The notes beneath the pieces are model-generated. The model had not been told where the DNA came from and searched no databases. It saw nothing but the letters and a program-made list of their open reading frames with translations. The position numbers and the translations under genes were made by a program. Positions 8,397 to 18,122 of a DNA stretch of 64,000 bases are shown here, piece by piece; positions within the stretch are counted from its first letter, which is position 1, and each line of letters begins with the position of its first letter. The stretch lies in NCBI GenBank assembly GCA_001801025.1, contig MGWO01000002.1:248001-312000 (forward strand). The letters are read 5' to 3'. Source of the stretch: Gallionellales bacterium GWA2_54_124. GTDB taxonomy: Bacteria; Pseudomonadota; Gammaproteobacteria; Burkholderiales; Gallionellaceae.

Positions 8397-10787
8397 ATGA
8401 CACACCCTTCGATACAGCAGGTTTTGCCGGATATGGTCAGGGCAAAAAGACTCCGGCAGTCCGGACAATTTGCAGAAGCAAAGCATGTGTATCTTGTTAT
8501 ATTGCAGGCGGATCCGACTCATGCGGAAGCGAATGACGGGATGGGGTGTGTTGAGCTGGCTCTTGGCAATCCGGCTGCGGCACTGGGCTTTTTTATGGCG
8601 GCCCTCGAGTCCGATCCGGTTTGCAGTCATTACTGGATCAATTACATCGAGACCTTGTTACAACTCGGACAGTTGGCTGCGGCGCGCGAAGTGCTGGCGC
8701 TGACCCGGCAACAGGGAATGCGCGGGGAAGCGCTCGATGCCCTGATGTCGAGATTGGATGTCCGTGCTCCCCCGCTTGATGAACTGATGTCATTCGCTAA
8801 CTCAAATTTTAATGCTGAACCGCCTTCGGAGCAGGTCGATGAGTTGTTGGCACGGTTCTGCGAGAAAAAATACGCTGACGCGCTCGTTGTTGCCGGAAAA
8901 ATGACGGTTGACTATCCTGTGTTTGCCTTGGGCTGGAAGATGCTGGGGGCTGTGTTAAAGCTGACGGGGCGGCATAAAGAGGCGCTGACGGCGATGCAAA
9001 CCTCGGTTGTACTGTCGCCGTTTGATGCGCAGGCCCATGGCAATCTGGGCGTTGCGCTTCAGGATTTGGGCCGGTTTGAAGAGGCCGTGGCAAGTTTTCG
9101 GCAGGCGTTGCAGATTAATCCTGACTATGCACAGGCGTATTGCAATCTGGGGGCGACATTCAAGGCGCTCAACCGTCCAGCCGAGGCTGAGGCCAGTTAC
9201 CGAAAAGCGTTGCAATTGGCGCCCGATTACGCCGAAGCGTACAGCAATCTCGGGATTGTGCTGCAGGCATCGGGGCGCTTGACTGATGCGGAAACCTGTT
9301 TTGTGCAGGCCTTGCAATTGAAGCCGGATCTGCTGGAGGCGCGCAGCAATCTGGGGCATCTTTTTCTGGAGAACGGTCGATTCTTGGATGCCGAAATGTG
9401 TTACCGGCAGGTATTGCAAAGCGCTTCTGATAACGCAGAGGCCTATAGCGCGCTAGGTAATGTGTATATGAAATTGGACAGGCTCGATGAGGCGGTTGCC
9501 TGTTTTCGTCATGCGATCGAACTTAAGCCGGATTTTGTGGTGGCACACAGCAATCTGATTTTTGCGCTGGACCTGTCGGGGAATTTGACGCCGGCGACCT
9601 TGTATGAAGAGCGAAAACGATGGAATGCCGTACATGCAGCGCATTTGAACCCTAAACGGTCTCACTTGAATGTTGCAGACGCTGAACGACGCTTGCGGAT
9701 AGGCTATGTGTCAGCAGACTTCAAAGTCCATTCCGCAGCGTATGCGTTTGGAAATATGCTGGTCAATTTCGATGCCGGACGGTTTGATGTCATCGCCTAT
9801 TCTAATACGCTGGTAGAGGATGACTTAAGTCTGGTTTTTCAGCGTGCGGTGACGGGCTGGAGAAACATCGTCGGGCTGTCTGATGAGGCGGTCGCCGGCC
9901 TGATACGCGAAGATCAGATCGATATTCTGGTCGATTTGTCAGGACATACGGCGGGAAATCGTTTATTGGTGTTTGCCCGCAAGCCGGCGCCCATACAGAT
10001 TTCAGCGTGGGGGTATGCAGCGGGTACGGGGTTGACTGCGATGGATGTTTTGTTCTCAGACCGCGTAGTGATTCCGCCCGCAGAGCAGGCATTTTATAGC
10101 GAAAAAATCAGCTATTTACCCAGCTTGATTTGTTCATTTATGCCGTTTAATTATCCTGCGGTGAATGAACTGCCTGCGTTATCGGCCGGTACGGTGACGT
10201 TTGGTTCATTCAATCGTTTAGTCAAAAGCTCTGAGGCGGTGTACGCGGCGTGGGCGAAGATACTGCTGGCGGTTCCGGGCAGCAGGATGATACTAAAAAC
10301 GCATGAACTGGATGATGCCGGGGTGAGAGCTCGGGTCACCGGATATTTTATACGGGCAGGCGTTTCCGCCGGGCGTATCGTGTTACAGGGCAAGACGTCA
10401 AGAGAGGCGCATCTGGCTGCATTTAACCAGATCGATATTGCGCTGGATCCTTTTCCTCACGGGGGAGGAATGACGGCGATCGAAGGGCTGATGATGGGGG
10501 TGCCTGTGATGACCCTTTGCTGTCCGACGCTGGTAGGTCGCGTCTCCGCTTCCATCATGACGACACTGGGTTTGACGGACTGGATCGCGCAAACGCCGCA
10601 GGACTATGTGGATATGGCCGTTCAGAAGGCGGCCAATTTGCAATCGTTGTCGGCGCTCAGGGGGCACTTGCGTGGTATTTTTTCATCATCAATCATTGGC
10701 GATCAAAAGGCCTATGTTCGCTGTGTTGAACAGGAATACCGGCAGTTGTGGCGTGAATGGTGTGTAAACCAATCGGCAGCTCAGTAA
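8397..10787 (+). CDS. TPR-GT41 glycosyltransferase 3
   Basis: Third paralog, 796 residues, with fewer TPRs (about seven, about 170-400) than paralogs 1 and 2. The GT41 domain fills the C-terminal half and keeps DFKVHSAAYAF, DILVDLSGHTAGNRLL, FGSFNRLVK and DPFPHGGGMTAIEG, so it is predicted to be active. The frame extends upstream into paralog 2. I chose the ATG at 8397 because MTHPSIQQVLPDMVRAKRLR aligns with the N-termini of the paralogs, while the upstream extension only overlaps the preceding gene. The start lies 38 bases after the paralog 2 stop; no strong ribosome site is visible. A shorter superhelix should change which substrate fits. Confidence 0.9.
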   Translation: MTHPSIQQVLPDMVRAKRLRQSGQFAEAKHVYLVILQADPTHAEANDGMGCVELALGNPAAALGFFMAALESDPVCSHYWINYIETLLQLGQLAAAREVLALTRQQGMRGEALDALMSRLDVRAPPLDELMSFANSNFNAEPPSEQVDELLARFCEKKYADALVVAGKMTVDYPVFALGWKMLGAVLKLTGRHKEALTAMQTSVVLSPFDAQAHGNLGVALQDLGRFEEAVASFRQALQINPDYAQAYCNLGATFKALNRPAEAEASYRKALQLAPDYAEAYSNLGIVLQASGRLTDAETCFVQALQLKPDLLEARSNLGHLFLENGRFLDAEMCYRQVLQSASDNAEAYSALGNVYMKLDRLDEAVACFRHAIELKPDFVVAHSNLIFALDLSGNLTPATLYEERKRWNAVHAAHLNPKRSHLNVADAERRLRIGYVSADFKVHSAAYAFGNMLVNFDAGRFDVIAYSNTLVEDDLSLVFQRAVTGWRNIVGLSDEAVAGLIREDQIDILVDLSGHTAGNRLLVFARKPAPIQISAWGYAAGTGLTAMDVLFSDRVVIPPAEQAFYSEKISYLPSLICSFMPFNYPAVNELPALSAGTVTFGSFNRLVKSSEAVYAAWAKILLAVPGSRMILKTHELDDAGVRARVTGYFIRAGVSAGRIVLQGKTSREAHLAAFNQIDIALDPFPHGGGMTAIEGLMMGVPVMTLCCPTLVGRVSASIMTTLGLTDWIAQTPQDYVDMAVQKAANLQSLSALRGHLRGIFSSSIIGDQKAYVRCVEQEYRQLWREWCVNQSAAQ

Positions 10788-10805
10788 ATTTTACGTTAAT
10801 TATCT

Positions 10806-13049
10806 ATGTCTACCACACCGAGCACAGCGCATTATCTGAAACAAGCCGTTGCACACCAGCTGGCAGGAGAGTTCGAGGCCGCCGAGCGCGGCTATCTGGC
10901 GTTATTGCGGCTGGAACCGCGCCATCCGGAGGCTCAGCACAATATGGGGGTGCTGCTGCTTAATCGGGGGGCGTCGGGCGATGCACTGCCGTATTTTCTG
11001 GCGGCACTGGAAATAGACCCTTCGCGCGGACAATACTGGATCAGTTATATTGATGCGCTGTTTAAGGCGGGGCAGAGCGACGAGGCGCGGCAGGTGCTGG
11101 CGCTGGCGGTACAGCAGGGGTTGCAGGGCGAGGAAGTGGATGCGCTGTGTTTGCAGGGGCAGGATATAGCGCCTGTGTCTGCGGGTGAACCGTCGTCTCA
11201 GGAGCAGCAGGCGCTACTGGCGCTGTTCAATGCAGGACAGCAGGCGGAGGCTGCCGTCCTGGCACGCCGGATGACACAGGCTTATCCTTTGTGTGGCGTG
11301 GGATGGAAGGTGCTCGGGGCTGTGACGGCGAGCGATGAAGAGGCGCTTATCCCTATGCAGCAGGCCGCATTGCTTTGTCCCGATGATTTTGAGGTGCATT
11401 ACAATCTGGGCTTGATACTTCATGCATTAGGACGGTTAGACGAGGCCGCCGCCAGCTATCTGCGGGCATTGCAGATTAATCCTGATTATGCTCAGGGTTA
11501 TAACAATCTGGGTGTCACGCAGCAGGAGCTGGGGAAGTTCGAAGCAGCGGAAGCCAGTTACCGGCGTGCCGTTTTGATCAGGCCGGATTACCTCAATGCG
11601 TATCACAATCTGGGCATCGTGCTGCAGTGCCTCAGTCGTTTCGATGAGGCTGAAGTCATACACAGAAAAACATTACAGCTCAATCCGGATTACCCGGAAG
11701 CGCATTGCAATCTTGGCATCGTGCTGCTGAGTTTGGGGAAAAATGATGAGGCCGTAAAATGTTTTCGTCGCGCACTGCAACTAAAACCTGATTTTGTTGT
11801 GGCGCACAGTAATCTGATCTTTTGTCTGGATATGGCGCCGAGCGCCGATCTGTCTGAACTCCTGCAGGAAAGAAAGCGCTGGGATGAGCGGCATGCAGCC
11901 CGTTTTTTGCAGGCAATCCCTTATAGTAATACGCGCTCCCCGGATCGTTTACTTAGAATCGGTTATGTATCAGCCGACTTCAGAAACCACTCTGCATCCA
12001 AGGCCTTTGGCGCGATGCTGACTCGGTATGACAGGGGACAGTTTGAAGTGTTTGCCTATTCGAATTACAAGGGGGAGGACGACAGATACACCCGGCTGTT
12101 CAGGCAGAATGCAACTGGCTGGCGAAATATTTCGGCGATGTCCGATGAGGCGGCGACGCAGCAGATACGGGAGGACCGGATCGATATTCTGGTGGATTTG
12201 TCCGGACATTCCGCAGGCAACCGATTGCTGGTTTTTGCGCGTAAGCCCGCTCCCGTGCAGATTACCGCCTGGGGCTATGCCGCAGGTACAGGGATGCGTG
12301 CGATGGATGTCTTTTTTACCGATAAGGTGATCGTTCCGCCAGAGGAGCAAAGGTTTTACAGCGAAGAAGTCAGGTATTTACCCAGCGCGCTGGGATCTTT
12401 TTTTATCGACCCTTTTCCCGATCTAAATGAATTGCCCGCCTTGAACTTGGGGAGCATTACCTTTGGCTCCTTTAACCGCCTGGCCAAAATATCCGGGCAA
12501 ACTTACCGTACATGGGCTCAGATTTTGCTGCAGATTCAGGGAAGTCGGTTGATACTCAAGACGCCGGAGTTGAATGAGCGTTCTAATCGTGAACGCATTT
12601 TAAGCTATTTTGAAAATGCGGGGCTGGACGCTGATCGTATTGTTATGTTGGGGGGCTCATCGTGGTTTGAACATATGCGGGCCTATCAGGAGGTTGATAT
12701 CGCGCTTGATCCGTTTCCGCACGGCGGTGGCATGACTGCGATGGAAGGCCTGATGATGGGGGTGCCTGTTATTACATTGAACTGGCCGATACTGACGGGC
12801 AGGCTGTCTTCATCGTTGATGACAACGCTGGGACTGCAAGACTGGATCGTACAAAGTGAGGATCAATATCTGGAATTAGCCATCAAAAAATCCGCTCAGT
12901 TGCCGCAACTTTCTGTGTTGCGCCAGACATTGCGCGCCCTGTTTAGCGCATCGATTATCGGTGATCAGGGGGCTTACACGCGGGTTGTTGAGCAGGAATA
13001 CCGTGCGTTGTGGCAGGCGTGGTGTGTGTCTGCCGGTGAGCAGAAATGA
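10806..13049 (+). CDS. TPR-GT41 glycosyltransferase 4
   Basis: Fourth and shortest paralog, 747 residues, with about six TPRs (about 165-345) after the shared N-terminal module. GT41 motifs are intact: RIGYVSADFRNHSASKAF, DILVDLSGHSAGNRLL, FGSFNRLAK and DPFPHGGGMTAMEG. It starts 18 bases after paralog 3 and its stop overlaps the next start in ATGA, so it is translationally coupled to the sugar-modification genes that follow. Paralogs 1-4 form a graded series in TPR number, with nearly identical stretches in the catalytic domains. Confidence 0.9.
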   Translation: MSTTPSTAHYLKQAVAHQLAGEFEAAERGYLALLRLEPRHPEAQHNMGVLLLNRGASGDALPYFLAALEIDPSRGQYWISYIDALFKAGQSDEARQVLALAVQQGLQGEEVDALCLQGQDIAPVSAGEPSSQEQQALLALFNAGQQAEAAVLARRMTQAYPLCGVGWKVLGAVTASDEEALIPMQQAALLCPDDFEVHYNLGLILHALGRLDEAAASYLRALQINPDYAQGYNNLGVTQQELGKFEAAEASYRRAVLIRPDYLNAYHNLGIVLQCLSRFDEAEVIHRKTLQLNPDYPEAHCNLGIVLLSLGKNDEAVKCFRRALQLKPDFVVAHSNLIFCLDMAPSADLSELLQERKRWDERHAARFLQAIPYSNTRSPDRLLRIGYVSADFRNHSASKAFGAMLTRYDRGQFEVFAYSNYKGEDDRYTRLFRQNATGWRNISAMSDEAATQQIREDRIDILVDLSGHSAGNRLLVFARKPAPVQITAWGYAAGTGMRAMDVFFTDKVIVPPEEQRFYSEEVRYLPSALGSFFIDPFPDLNELPALNLGSITFGSFNRLAKISGQTYRTWAQILLQIQGSRLILKTPELNERSNRERILSYFENAGLDADRIVMLGGSSWFEHMRAYQEVDIALDPFPHGGGMTAMEGLMMGVPVITLNWPILTGRLSSSLMTTLGLQDWIVQSEDQYLELAIKKSAQLPQLSVLRQTLRALFSASIIGDQGAYTRVVEQEYRALWQAWCVSAGEQK

Positions 13050-13645
13050 TCATGCGCATCGGCATCGATTTCGACAATACGCTGGCCGGTTATGATCATG
13101 TTTTTACCGCTTTGGCGCGCGAACTGGCGCTCATCGGTGTGTCGGAAGTGAAAACCAAGCAAGAAATCAGGGCGCAGGCTAGATTGCGCGATGAACTGCT
13201 GTGGCAGCGCATGCAGGGGATAGTTTACGGGCAGCGCATGCAGCAGGCCGAGCTGTTTTCGGGGGTGGCCGATTTTTTGACTCACTGTGCGGCGAGCGGG
13301 GTTGAAGTGTGCATCGTCAGCCACAAGACGCGCCTCGGGCATTACGACGAGACTCAGACCGACTTGCGGGAGGCGGCCCGCTTATGGATGCGCAATCAGG
13401 GTTTTTTCGACCGCTATGCCATCCCCGAAGAAAATCTGTATTTCGAATCTTCTCAGTCGGACAAAATTGCGCGCATCAACAGCCTGCAATGTGATTTTTT
13501 TATCGATGATCTGCCGGAAGTTTTGCGGCACCCCGATTTGTCGCACCCCATCAAAAAAATCCTGTTTAACAGCAATGCGGGGGCGGGTGATGTGACTGTG
13601 TGTGGCAGTTGGCGGGAAATCACGGCGGTGATATTTGGAAGCTGA
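13046..13645 (+). CDS. HAD-superfamily hydrolase-like protein
   Basis: The 199-residue product begins MRIGIDFDNTLAGYD, the HAD motif I in which the first Asp is the nucleophile and the second the acid/base. A mid-protein VSHKT segment (about residue 90) fits motif II, and FFIDDLPEVL (about 150) fits the acidic motif IV. HAD proteins in polysaccharide clusters usually dephosphorylate sugar phosphates, but the substrate here is unknown. The ATG overlaps the preceding stop (ATGA), and the 3' end overlaps the next gene. Pairing with a downstream kinase-fold protein suggests sugar-phosphate handling; this is inference. Confidence 0.75.
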   Translation: MIMRIGIDFDNTLAGYDHVFTALARELALIGVSEVKTKQEIRAQARLRDELLWQRMQGIVYGQRMQQAELFSGVADFLTHCAASGVEVCIVSHKTRLGHYDETQTDLREAARLWMRNQGFFDRYAIPEENLYFESSQSDKIARINSLQCDFFIDDLPEVLRHPDLSHPIKKILFNSNAGAGDVTVCGSWREITAVIFGS

Positions 13646-14612
13646 ATTTATAAAAATTGCAGAAGCCTTGAGCGGGCGACGCGTCGATCAGCTGATACTG
13701 TGCAAGAGCGGCAGGAATAGCCGCGTCTATAAGGTGGTCTGCGGCGATGATGCCTATACGCTGAAGAGCTATCCGCCTGAAAATTCCGATCCTCGCGATC
13801 GCTTTGGTACCGAAGTCCGGGCTCTGAAGTATTACGAAGCAAGCGGCAATCGTTATGCGCCGCGTCTGCTGGCGCTCGATCCTGTCAGACATGTAACTTT
13901 GCTCGAATGGTTGGACGGCGAGGTGGTTGGCAATCCTGCCGTTTGCGATATCGAACAGGCGCTTGATTTTATCGCCCGCACGCACGCTGCGCGGTCGCTC
14001 GGCGGCGATGAATTTAGTCTGGCGGCAGAGCCCTGTCTGTCTGGTGCGGAACTGTACCGGCATATTTCGGTGCGACTTGAAAAGCTCATCGTTCTGCCGG
14101 AATTAAAATGCTACCTTACCTCTGAAATCGTCCCTCTGCTTGAGCTTGCCCGTCGGCATGCCGAAAATTCGGCATTTACGGCGGCACTCCCCAAATCGAA
14201 GCAAACGCTGATCCCTGCTGATTTCGGTTTTCATAACGCGATTAAGTCGAATACCGGACGGGTGCATTTTATCGATTTCGAATATTTCGGCTGGGACGAT
14301 CCGGTCAGGCTTGCGGCAGATTTTCTGCTGCACCCCGGCCGTGAACTCGACGCGCAGTGTGCGGATCAATTCCGTGCCGGGATGATTTCCCTGTTTCAAA
14401 CAGATGAATATTTCGAATTTCGTCTGTTAAACTTGCTGCCGCTGTATGCGATACGCTGGGTATTGATTCTGCTGAATGAGTTTCTGCCCGAACGCTGGGA
14501 TGCACGGGTTTTTGCAGGAGAGAGCGCGTCTCATGCAGAAATAAAAGCGCAGCAGCTCAAGAAAGCCCGGCTTGCTGCCGATAAGGCTGTTGATTGCCTT
14601 AAACTACCCTGA
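13635..14612 (+). CDS. Aminoglycoside/choline-kinase-fold phosphotransferase
   Basis: The 325-residue product has the APH kinase fold: a nucleotide-binding Lys in DAYTLKSYPPE, then PADFGFHNAI (the catalytic-loop counterpart of HGDxxxxN, with an Asp and Asn retained) and IDFEYFGWDDPVRLAADF (the metal-binding Asp motif). In surface-polysaccharide clusters such proteins phosphorylate sugars, choline or ethanolamine-type groups rather than give drug resistance. The start is probably TTG at 13635, overlapping the HAD gene by 11 bases; no ATG lies nearby. It ends 7 bases before the transketolase gene. The substrate is unknown. Confidence 0.75.
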   Translation: MEAEFIKIAEALSGRRVDQLILCKSGRNSRVYKVVCGDDAYTLKSYPPENSDPRDRFGTEVRALKYYEASGNRYAPRLLALDPVRHVTLLEWLDGEVVGNPAVCDIEQALDFIARTHAARSLGGDEFSLAAEPCLSGAELYRHISVRLEKLIVLPELKCYLTSEIVPLLELARRHAENSAFTAALPKSKQTLIPADFGFHNAIKSNTGRVHFIDFEYFGWDDPVRLAADFLLHPGRELDAQCADQFRAGMISLFQTDEYFEFRLLNLLPLYAIRWVLILLNEFLPERWDARVFAGESASHAEIKAQQLKKARLAADKAVDCLKLP

Positions 14613-14619
14613 GAAAAAC

Positions 14620-15429
14620 ATGCCTCTTGACGAACGTGCAATAAATTTAAGAAAACTGGTCGTGCGCGGCCTGGCGGGCGGCGGGCGCGGGCATTTGGGG
14701 CCGGCGCTGTCGCTGATTGAAATGCTGCGGGTGCTCTACGACGACGTGCTGCGCCATCAGCCTGACAATCCGCTCTGGCCTGAACGAGACCGCTGTATTC
14801 TGAGCAAAGGCCACGGCTGTCTTGCGCTTTACGCGCTGCTGGCCGATCAGGGCTATTTCCCCGTCGAGGCCTTGGATGATTTTTGCAAGCGCAATGCGAT
14901 GCTGGGCGGTCACCCTGAAGCCGGAAAAATTTCCGGGGTGGAGGCCTCCACAGGCTCTCTCGGGCACGGTATGCCCATCGGGCTGGGTATGGCGCTGGCC
15001 GCGCGCATGGCGGGACGAGGCAGTAAAATATTTGTCGTCGTAGGCGATGGCGAAATCAACGAAGGCTCGGTCTGGGAGGCCGCACTGTGTGCCGGCAAGC
15101 ACGCGCTGGACAATTACACCGTGCTGATCGATTACAACAAGATACAGGCGAGCGGGCCGACGGCCGATATTCAGGATCTCGAACCTTTAACCGACAAGTG
15201 GCGCAGTTTCGGTTTTGCCGTGACCGAGGTTAACGGGCACGATGTTGCGGCTTTGCGCAGAACCTTGACATCGCTGCCTGCCGGCAAGCCCAATGTGGTG
15301 ATTTGCCATACCGTCAAGGGCAAGGGCGTCTCCTTTGCCGAGAACAATCCCGACTGGCATCACAAGGCTAAGATAGGCGAGAAGGAAGTGTCCGATATGT
15401 TGTCTGCACTGGATAGTTATCATGCGTAA
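14620..15429 (+). CDS. Transketolase-like protein, N-terminal (ThDP-binding) subunit
   Basis: First half of a two-gene transketolase, 269 residues. It carries LSKGHGCLALYALLAD (residues 62-77), STGSLGHGMPIGLGMA (110-125) and the ThDP/Mg motif GDGEINEGSVWEAA (142-155), followed by the metal-ligand Asn173. The partner half is the next gene, overlapping by 8 bases. Such split transketolases transfer two-carbon ketol units, and in surface-sugar clusters they are thought to act on unusual sugars instead of the pentose phosphate pathway. I chose the ATG at 14620, 7 bases after the previous stop, over an upstream in-frame start inside that gene. Confidence 0.88.
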   Translation: MPLDERAINLRKLVVRGLAGGGRGHLGPALSLIEMLRVLYDDVLRHQPDNPLWPERDRCILSKGHGCLALYALLADQGYFPVEALDDFCKRNAMLGGHPEAGKISGVEASTGSLGHGMPIGLGMALAARMAGRGSKIFVVVGDGEINEGSVWEAALCAGKHALDNYTVLIDYNKIQASGPTADIQDLEPLTDKWRSFGFAVTEVNGHDVAALRRTLTSLPAGKPNVVICHTVKGKGVSFAENNPDWHHKAKIGEKEVSDMLSALDSYHA

Positions 15430-16375
15430 AGTCTGTCTCGATACGATACACAGTCTGGCTCACCGCGATCCGCGCGTGGTGTTCATCGGCTCTGATTTGG
15501 GCGCAGGCGTGATGGATGAAATGAAGCAATCGCTCCCCGGGCGATTTTTCATGGAAGGGATTTACGAGGCGAATGTCGTCGGCATGGCGGCCGGGATGGC
15601 GATGGATGGTTTCATTCCTTACGTGAACACCATCGCGACCTTTCTGACGCGGCGCGCTTTCGAACAGGTCGCGCTCGACTTATGCCTGCACCGTTTGCCG
15701 GTGCGTCTGATCGGTAACGGCGGGGGCGTGGTGTATGCGCCGCTCGGTCCTACCCATCTGGCGGTCGATGATTTCGCGCTGATGCGGGTGCTGCCCAATA
15801 TGACAGTGGTCGCGGTCAGCGATGCGAACGAGATGCGCCGTTTGATGGAAGCATCCCTCGACTGGCCGGATCCGATCTATATTCGTCTGGCTAAAGGCGG
15901 CGATAAAGTGATTAGTTGCGAGGATGACGGCTTTGCGATCGGCAAAGCGATCGTGCGGCGTCGTGCCATGAAGTCAGGTCACATACTGTTCGCCACCACC
16001 GGGGTGATGACGACCCATGCGCTGGCGGCGGCCGATAGTCTGGCAGCGCTCGGGATAGACAGCACGGTGCTGCATTTTCATACCGTCAAACCGCTTGATG
16101 TCGATGCGTTGCTCGAACATGCAAAAGAGGCCTGTGCGGTGGTGACAGTCGAGGAGCACTCGCTCATCGGCGGCTTCGGTTCTGCGATTCTTGAGGCCCT
16201 GAGTGATCGGTTGCTCACCCTGCCGCCGGTTAAACGATTGGGGTTGTCGGATGAATTTGCCAGTATTTACGGTAGTCAGAACGATGTGCTCGAAGCGAGC
16301 GGACTGATGCCGGCTCAGATCGCAGACACCACTGCGCAGTTATTTAATGCAATTATTGAAGGAGCTCGCCGGTGA
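15422..16375 (+). CDS. Transketolase-like protein, C-terminal (pyrimidine-binding) subunit
   Basis: Second half of the split transketolase, 317 residues. It has the pyrimidine-binding domain with the ThDP-activating Glu in GIYEANVVGMAAGMA (about residues 47-60) and the transketolase C-terminal domain (about 185-310, VTVEEHSLIGGFGSAI). It overlaps the N-subunit stop by 8 bases, as expected for equal amounts of both subunits. A frameshifted single gene is unlikely, because each half has complete domain ends and its own start. The next gene begins GTGA on this stop. The substrate is unknown. Confidence 0.88.
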   Translation: MRKVCLDTIHSLAHRDPRVVFIGSDLGAGVMDEMKQSLPGRFFMEGIYEANVVGMAAGMAMDGFIPYVNTIATFLTRRAFEQVALDLCLHRLPVRLIGNGGGVVYAPLGPTHLAVDDFALMRVLPNMTVVAVSDANEMRRLMEASLDWPDPIYIRLAKGGDKVISCEDDGFAIGKAIVRRRAMKSGHILFATTGVMTTHALAAADSLAALGIDSTVLHFHTVKPLDVDALLEHAKEACAVVTVEEHSLIGGFGSAILEALSDRLLTLPPVKRLGLSDEFASIYGSQNDVLEASGLMPAQIADTTAQLFNAIIEGARR

Positions 16376-17436
16376 GCCAGCTATACAGCAATCTGAAGTT
16401 TTTGCGTTATGCCGATCATATTGCGGCGCTGCACGATCAGCGTGTTGTCGCCCCCGTCCATATTCGTATCAAGCCGATGAATCACTGCAATCACGACTGC
16501 TGGTACTGCGCGTACCGCGTCAGCAATCTGCAGTTGGGCGAGGATATCGACTACAAAGATACGATCCCCAAGGCTAAGATGTTTGAGATCGTCGAAGACG
16601 TGATCGCGATGGGCGTTAAAGCCGTCACGTTTTCAGGAGGGGGGGAGCCGCTGCTCTACAAACCGTTGCCCGAGGTCGTCAAGCGACTGGCCGAAGGCGG
16701 GGTGCGGGTGGCAACGCTGACCAACGGCTCAAACTTGAAGGGGCGGGTCGCCGATGCATTTGCCGAGTACGGCACCTGGGTGCGGGTGTCCACCGATGCG
16801 TGGGATGATGCGAGTTTCGCAAAATCGCGCGGCATTAAGGAAGGGGAGTTCACCCAGTTGCTGGAGAACCTTAGCCGTTTTTCGGCGCGCGGATCAAAAT
16901 GCGTGCTGGGGGTGAGCTTCATTGTCGATGAAACCAACTGCACCCATTTATATGACGCCTGCCTGCTGCTCAAAAATGCCGGCGTGAATCATGTGAAGTT
17001 TTCCGGCGTGGTGGTGAGCAATTCCGGTGAGCAGAACAATGTCTATCACGCGCGGATCAGGGAGGTGGTGACCGAACAAATCGAGCGAGCCCGCACGCTG
17101 GCGGACGACAAATTCTCTGTCATCAATCATTATCACGATCTTGACGATCGTTTCGAGAAGGCTTACGAAACCTGCCCTTATTTGATGTTTCTGACGGTGA
17201 TCGGCGCCGACTGTAAGGTGTACACATGTCAGGACAAGGCGTTCACCGTGTCGGGCACCTTAGGTTCGATTGCCGAACGCAGTTTTCGCGACTTCTGGTT
17301 TTCCGAAGAAAACCGTCGCCGTATCTTTGAACTTAATCCGTCCAAAGAGTGTACGCATCACTGCGTCTCGCACGGCAAGAATCTGGCGATCGCCGATCTG
17401 CTCTCGATTGATCCTGACCACGGCGCTTTTGTTTGA
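16372..17436 (+). CDS. Radical SAM/SPASM-like enzyme 1 of the island
   Basis: The 354-residue product has the radical SAM cluster motif CNHDCWYC (near residue 39), which binds the 4Fe-4S centre that splits S-adenosylmethionine, followed by FSGGGEPLLY. Cysteines in the last third (CPYLMF, TCQD, CTHHCVSHG) look like a SPASM-type auxiliary cluster. The start is GTG at 16372 after AAGGAG and overlaps the transketolase stop as GTGA. The next gene overlaps its stop as TGATG. Radical SAM proteins in sugar clusters carry out dehydrations, epimerisations or C-C bond changes; the reaction here cannot be named. Confidence 0.88.
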   Translation: MSQLYSNLKFLRYADHIAALHDQRVVAPVHIRIKPMNHCNHDCWYCAYRVSNLQLGEDIDYKDTIPKAKMFEIVEDVIAMGVKAVTFSGGGEPLLYKPLPEVVKRLAEGGVRVATLTNGSNLKGRVADAFAEYGTWVRVSTDAWDDASFAKSRGIKEGEFTQLLENLSRFSARGSKCVLGVSFIVDETNCTHLYDACLLLKNAGVNHVKFSGVVVSNSGEQNNVYHARIREVVTEQIERARTLADDKFSVINHYHDLDDRFEKAYETCPYLMFLTVIGADCKVYTCQDKAFTVSGTLGSIAERSFRDFWFSEENRRRIFELNPSKECTHHCVSHGKNLAIADLLSIDPDHGAFV

Positions 17437-18122
17437 TGTCACACGTTAAAACCCCAACGGGCCGCCTGCTCAATATCGTCACGCCGCTGCACCAGCTGAC
17501 GCGCCGTGACTATCTGGCGCGGATGACAGACGACAAGGTCGCCTGCATGAAGATTGCCAAACAGTACGGACAAGACTATTGGGACGGCGACCGGCGCTAC
17601 GGCTATGGCGGTTATAAATATATGCCCGGGCGCTGGAAGTCGGTCGCCCAAGCCTTGATTAAAACCTACGGTCTGGGGCCGGGGTCATCGGTGCTGGACG
17701 TGGGCTGCGGCAAGGGATTTTTGTTGCACGAGATGCTTTTGTTAGAGCCGGAACTCAAAATCTGCGGTTTTGATGTGTCATCTTATGGCATCGAATGCGC
17801 GAGCGTTGAGGTGAAACCTCATCTGTTCTTGCATCAGGCGCAGCAGCCTTATCCATTTGCGGATCAGCAGTTCGATCTGGTGATTTCGCTGGGTACGCTG
17901 CACAACCTGCAGCTGTTCGATTTGAAAGCTGCACTGACTGAAGTTGAGCGTGTCGGTAAAAATGCTTATGTGATGGTTGAGAGTTACCGCAACGAGCAGG
18001 AGCTGTTCAATCTGGAGTGCTGGGCGCTGACTGCGGAATTGCTGTTCGATTTCGATGAGTGGGTCTGGCTATACGGCGAGTTCGGTTATCGCGGCGATTA
18101 CGAGTTTATCTATTTCGAATGA
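17436..18122 (+). CDS. Class I SAM-dependent methyltransferase
   Basis: The 228-residue product has a class I methyltransferase core: VLDVGCGKGFLLHEM (about residues 87-101) is the SAM-binding glycine loop, with FDLVISLGTLHNL (about 147-159) as the acidic/motif IV region. The N-terminal segment reads KTPTGRLLNIVTPLH. It is probably a sugar O- or N-methyltransferase from its setting. The ATG at 17436 overlaps the previous stop (TGATG); a TTG one codon upstream is possible. Its stop overlaps the following epimerase start. The substrate is not known. Confidence 0.82.
   Translation: MSHVKTPTGRLLNIVTPLHQLTRRDYLARMTDDKVACMKIAKQYGQDYWDGDRRYGYGGYKYMPGRWKSVAQALIKTYGLGPGSSVLDVGCGKGFLLHEMLLLEPELKICGFDVSSYGIECASVEVKPHLFLHQAQQPYPFADQQFDLVISLGTLHNLQLFDLKAALTEVERVGKNAYVMVESYRNEQELFNLECWALTAELLFDFDEWVWLYGEFGYRGDYEFIYFE

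Noticed and set aside
14572-16375. Transketolase broken by a frameshift
   Set aside because: Both halves have full domain ends, own starts and an 8-base overlap typical of two-subunit transketolases.
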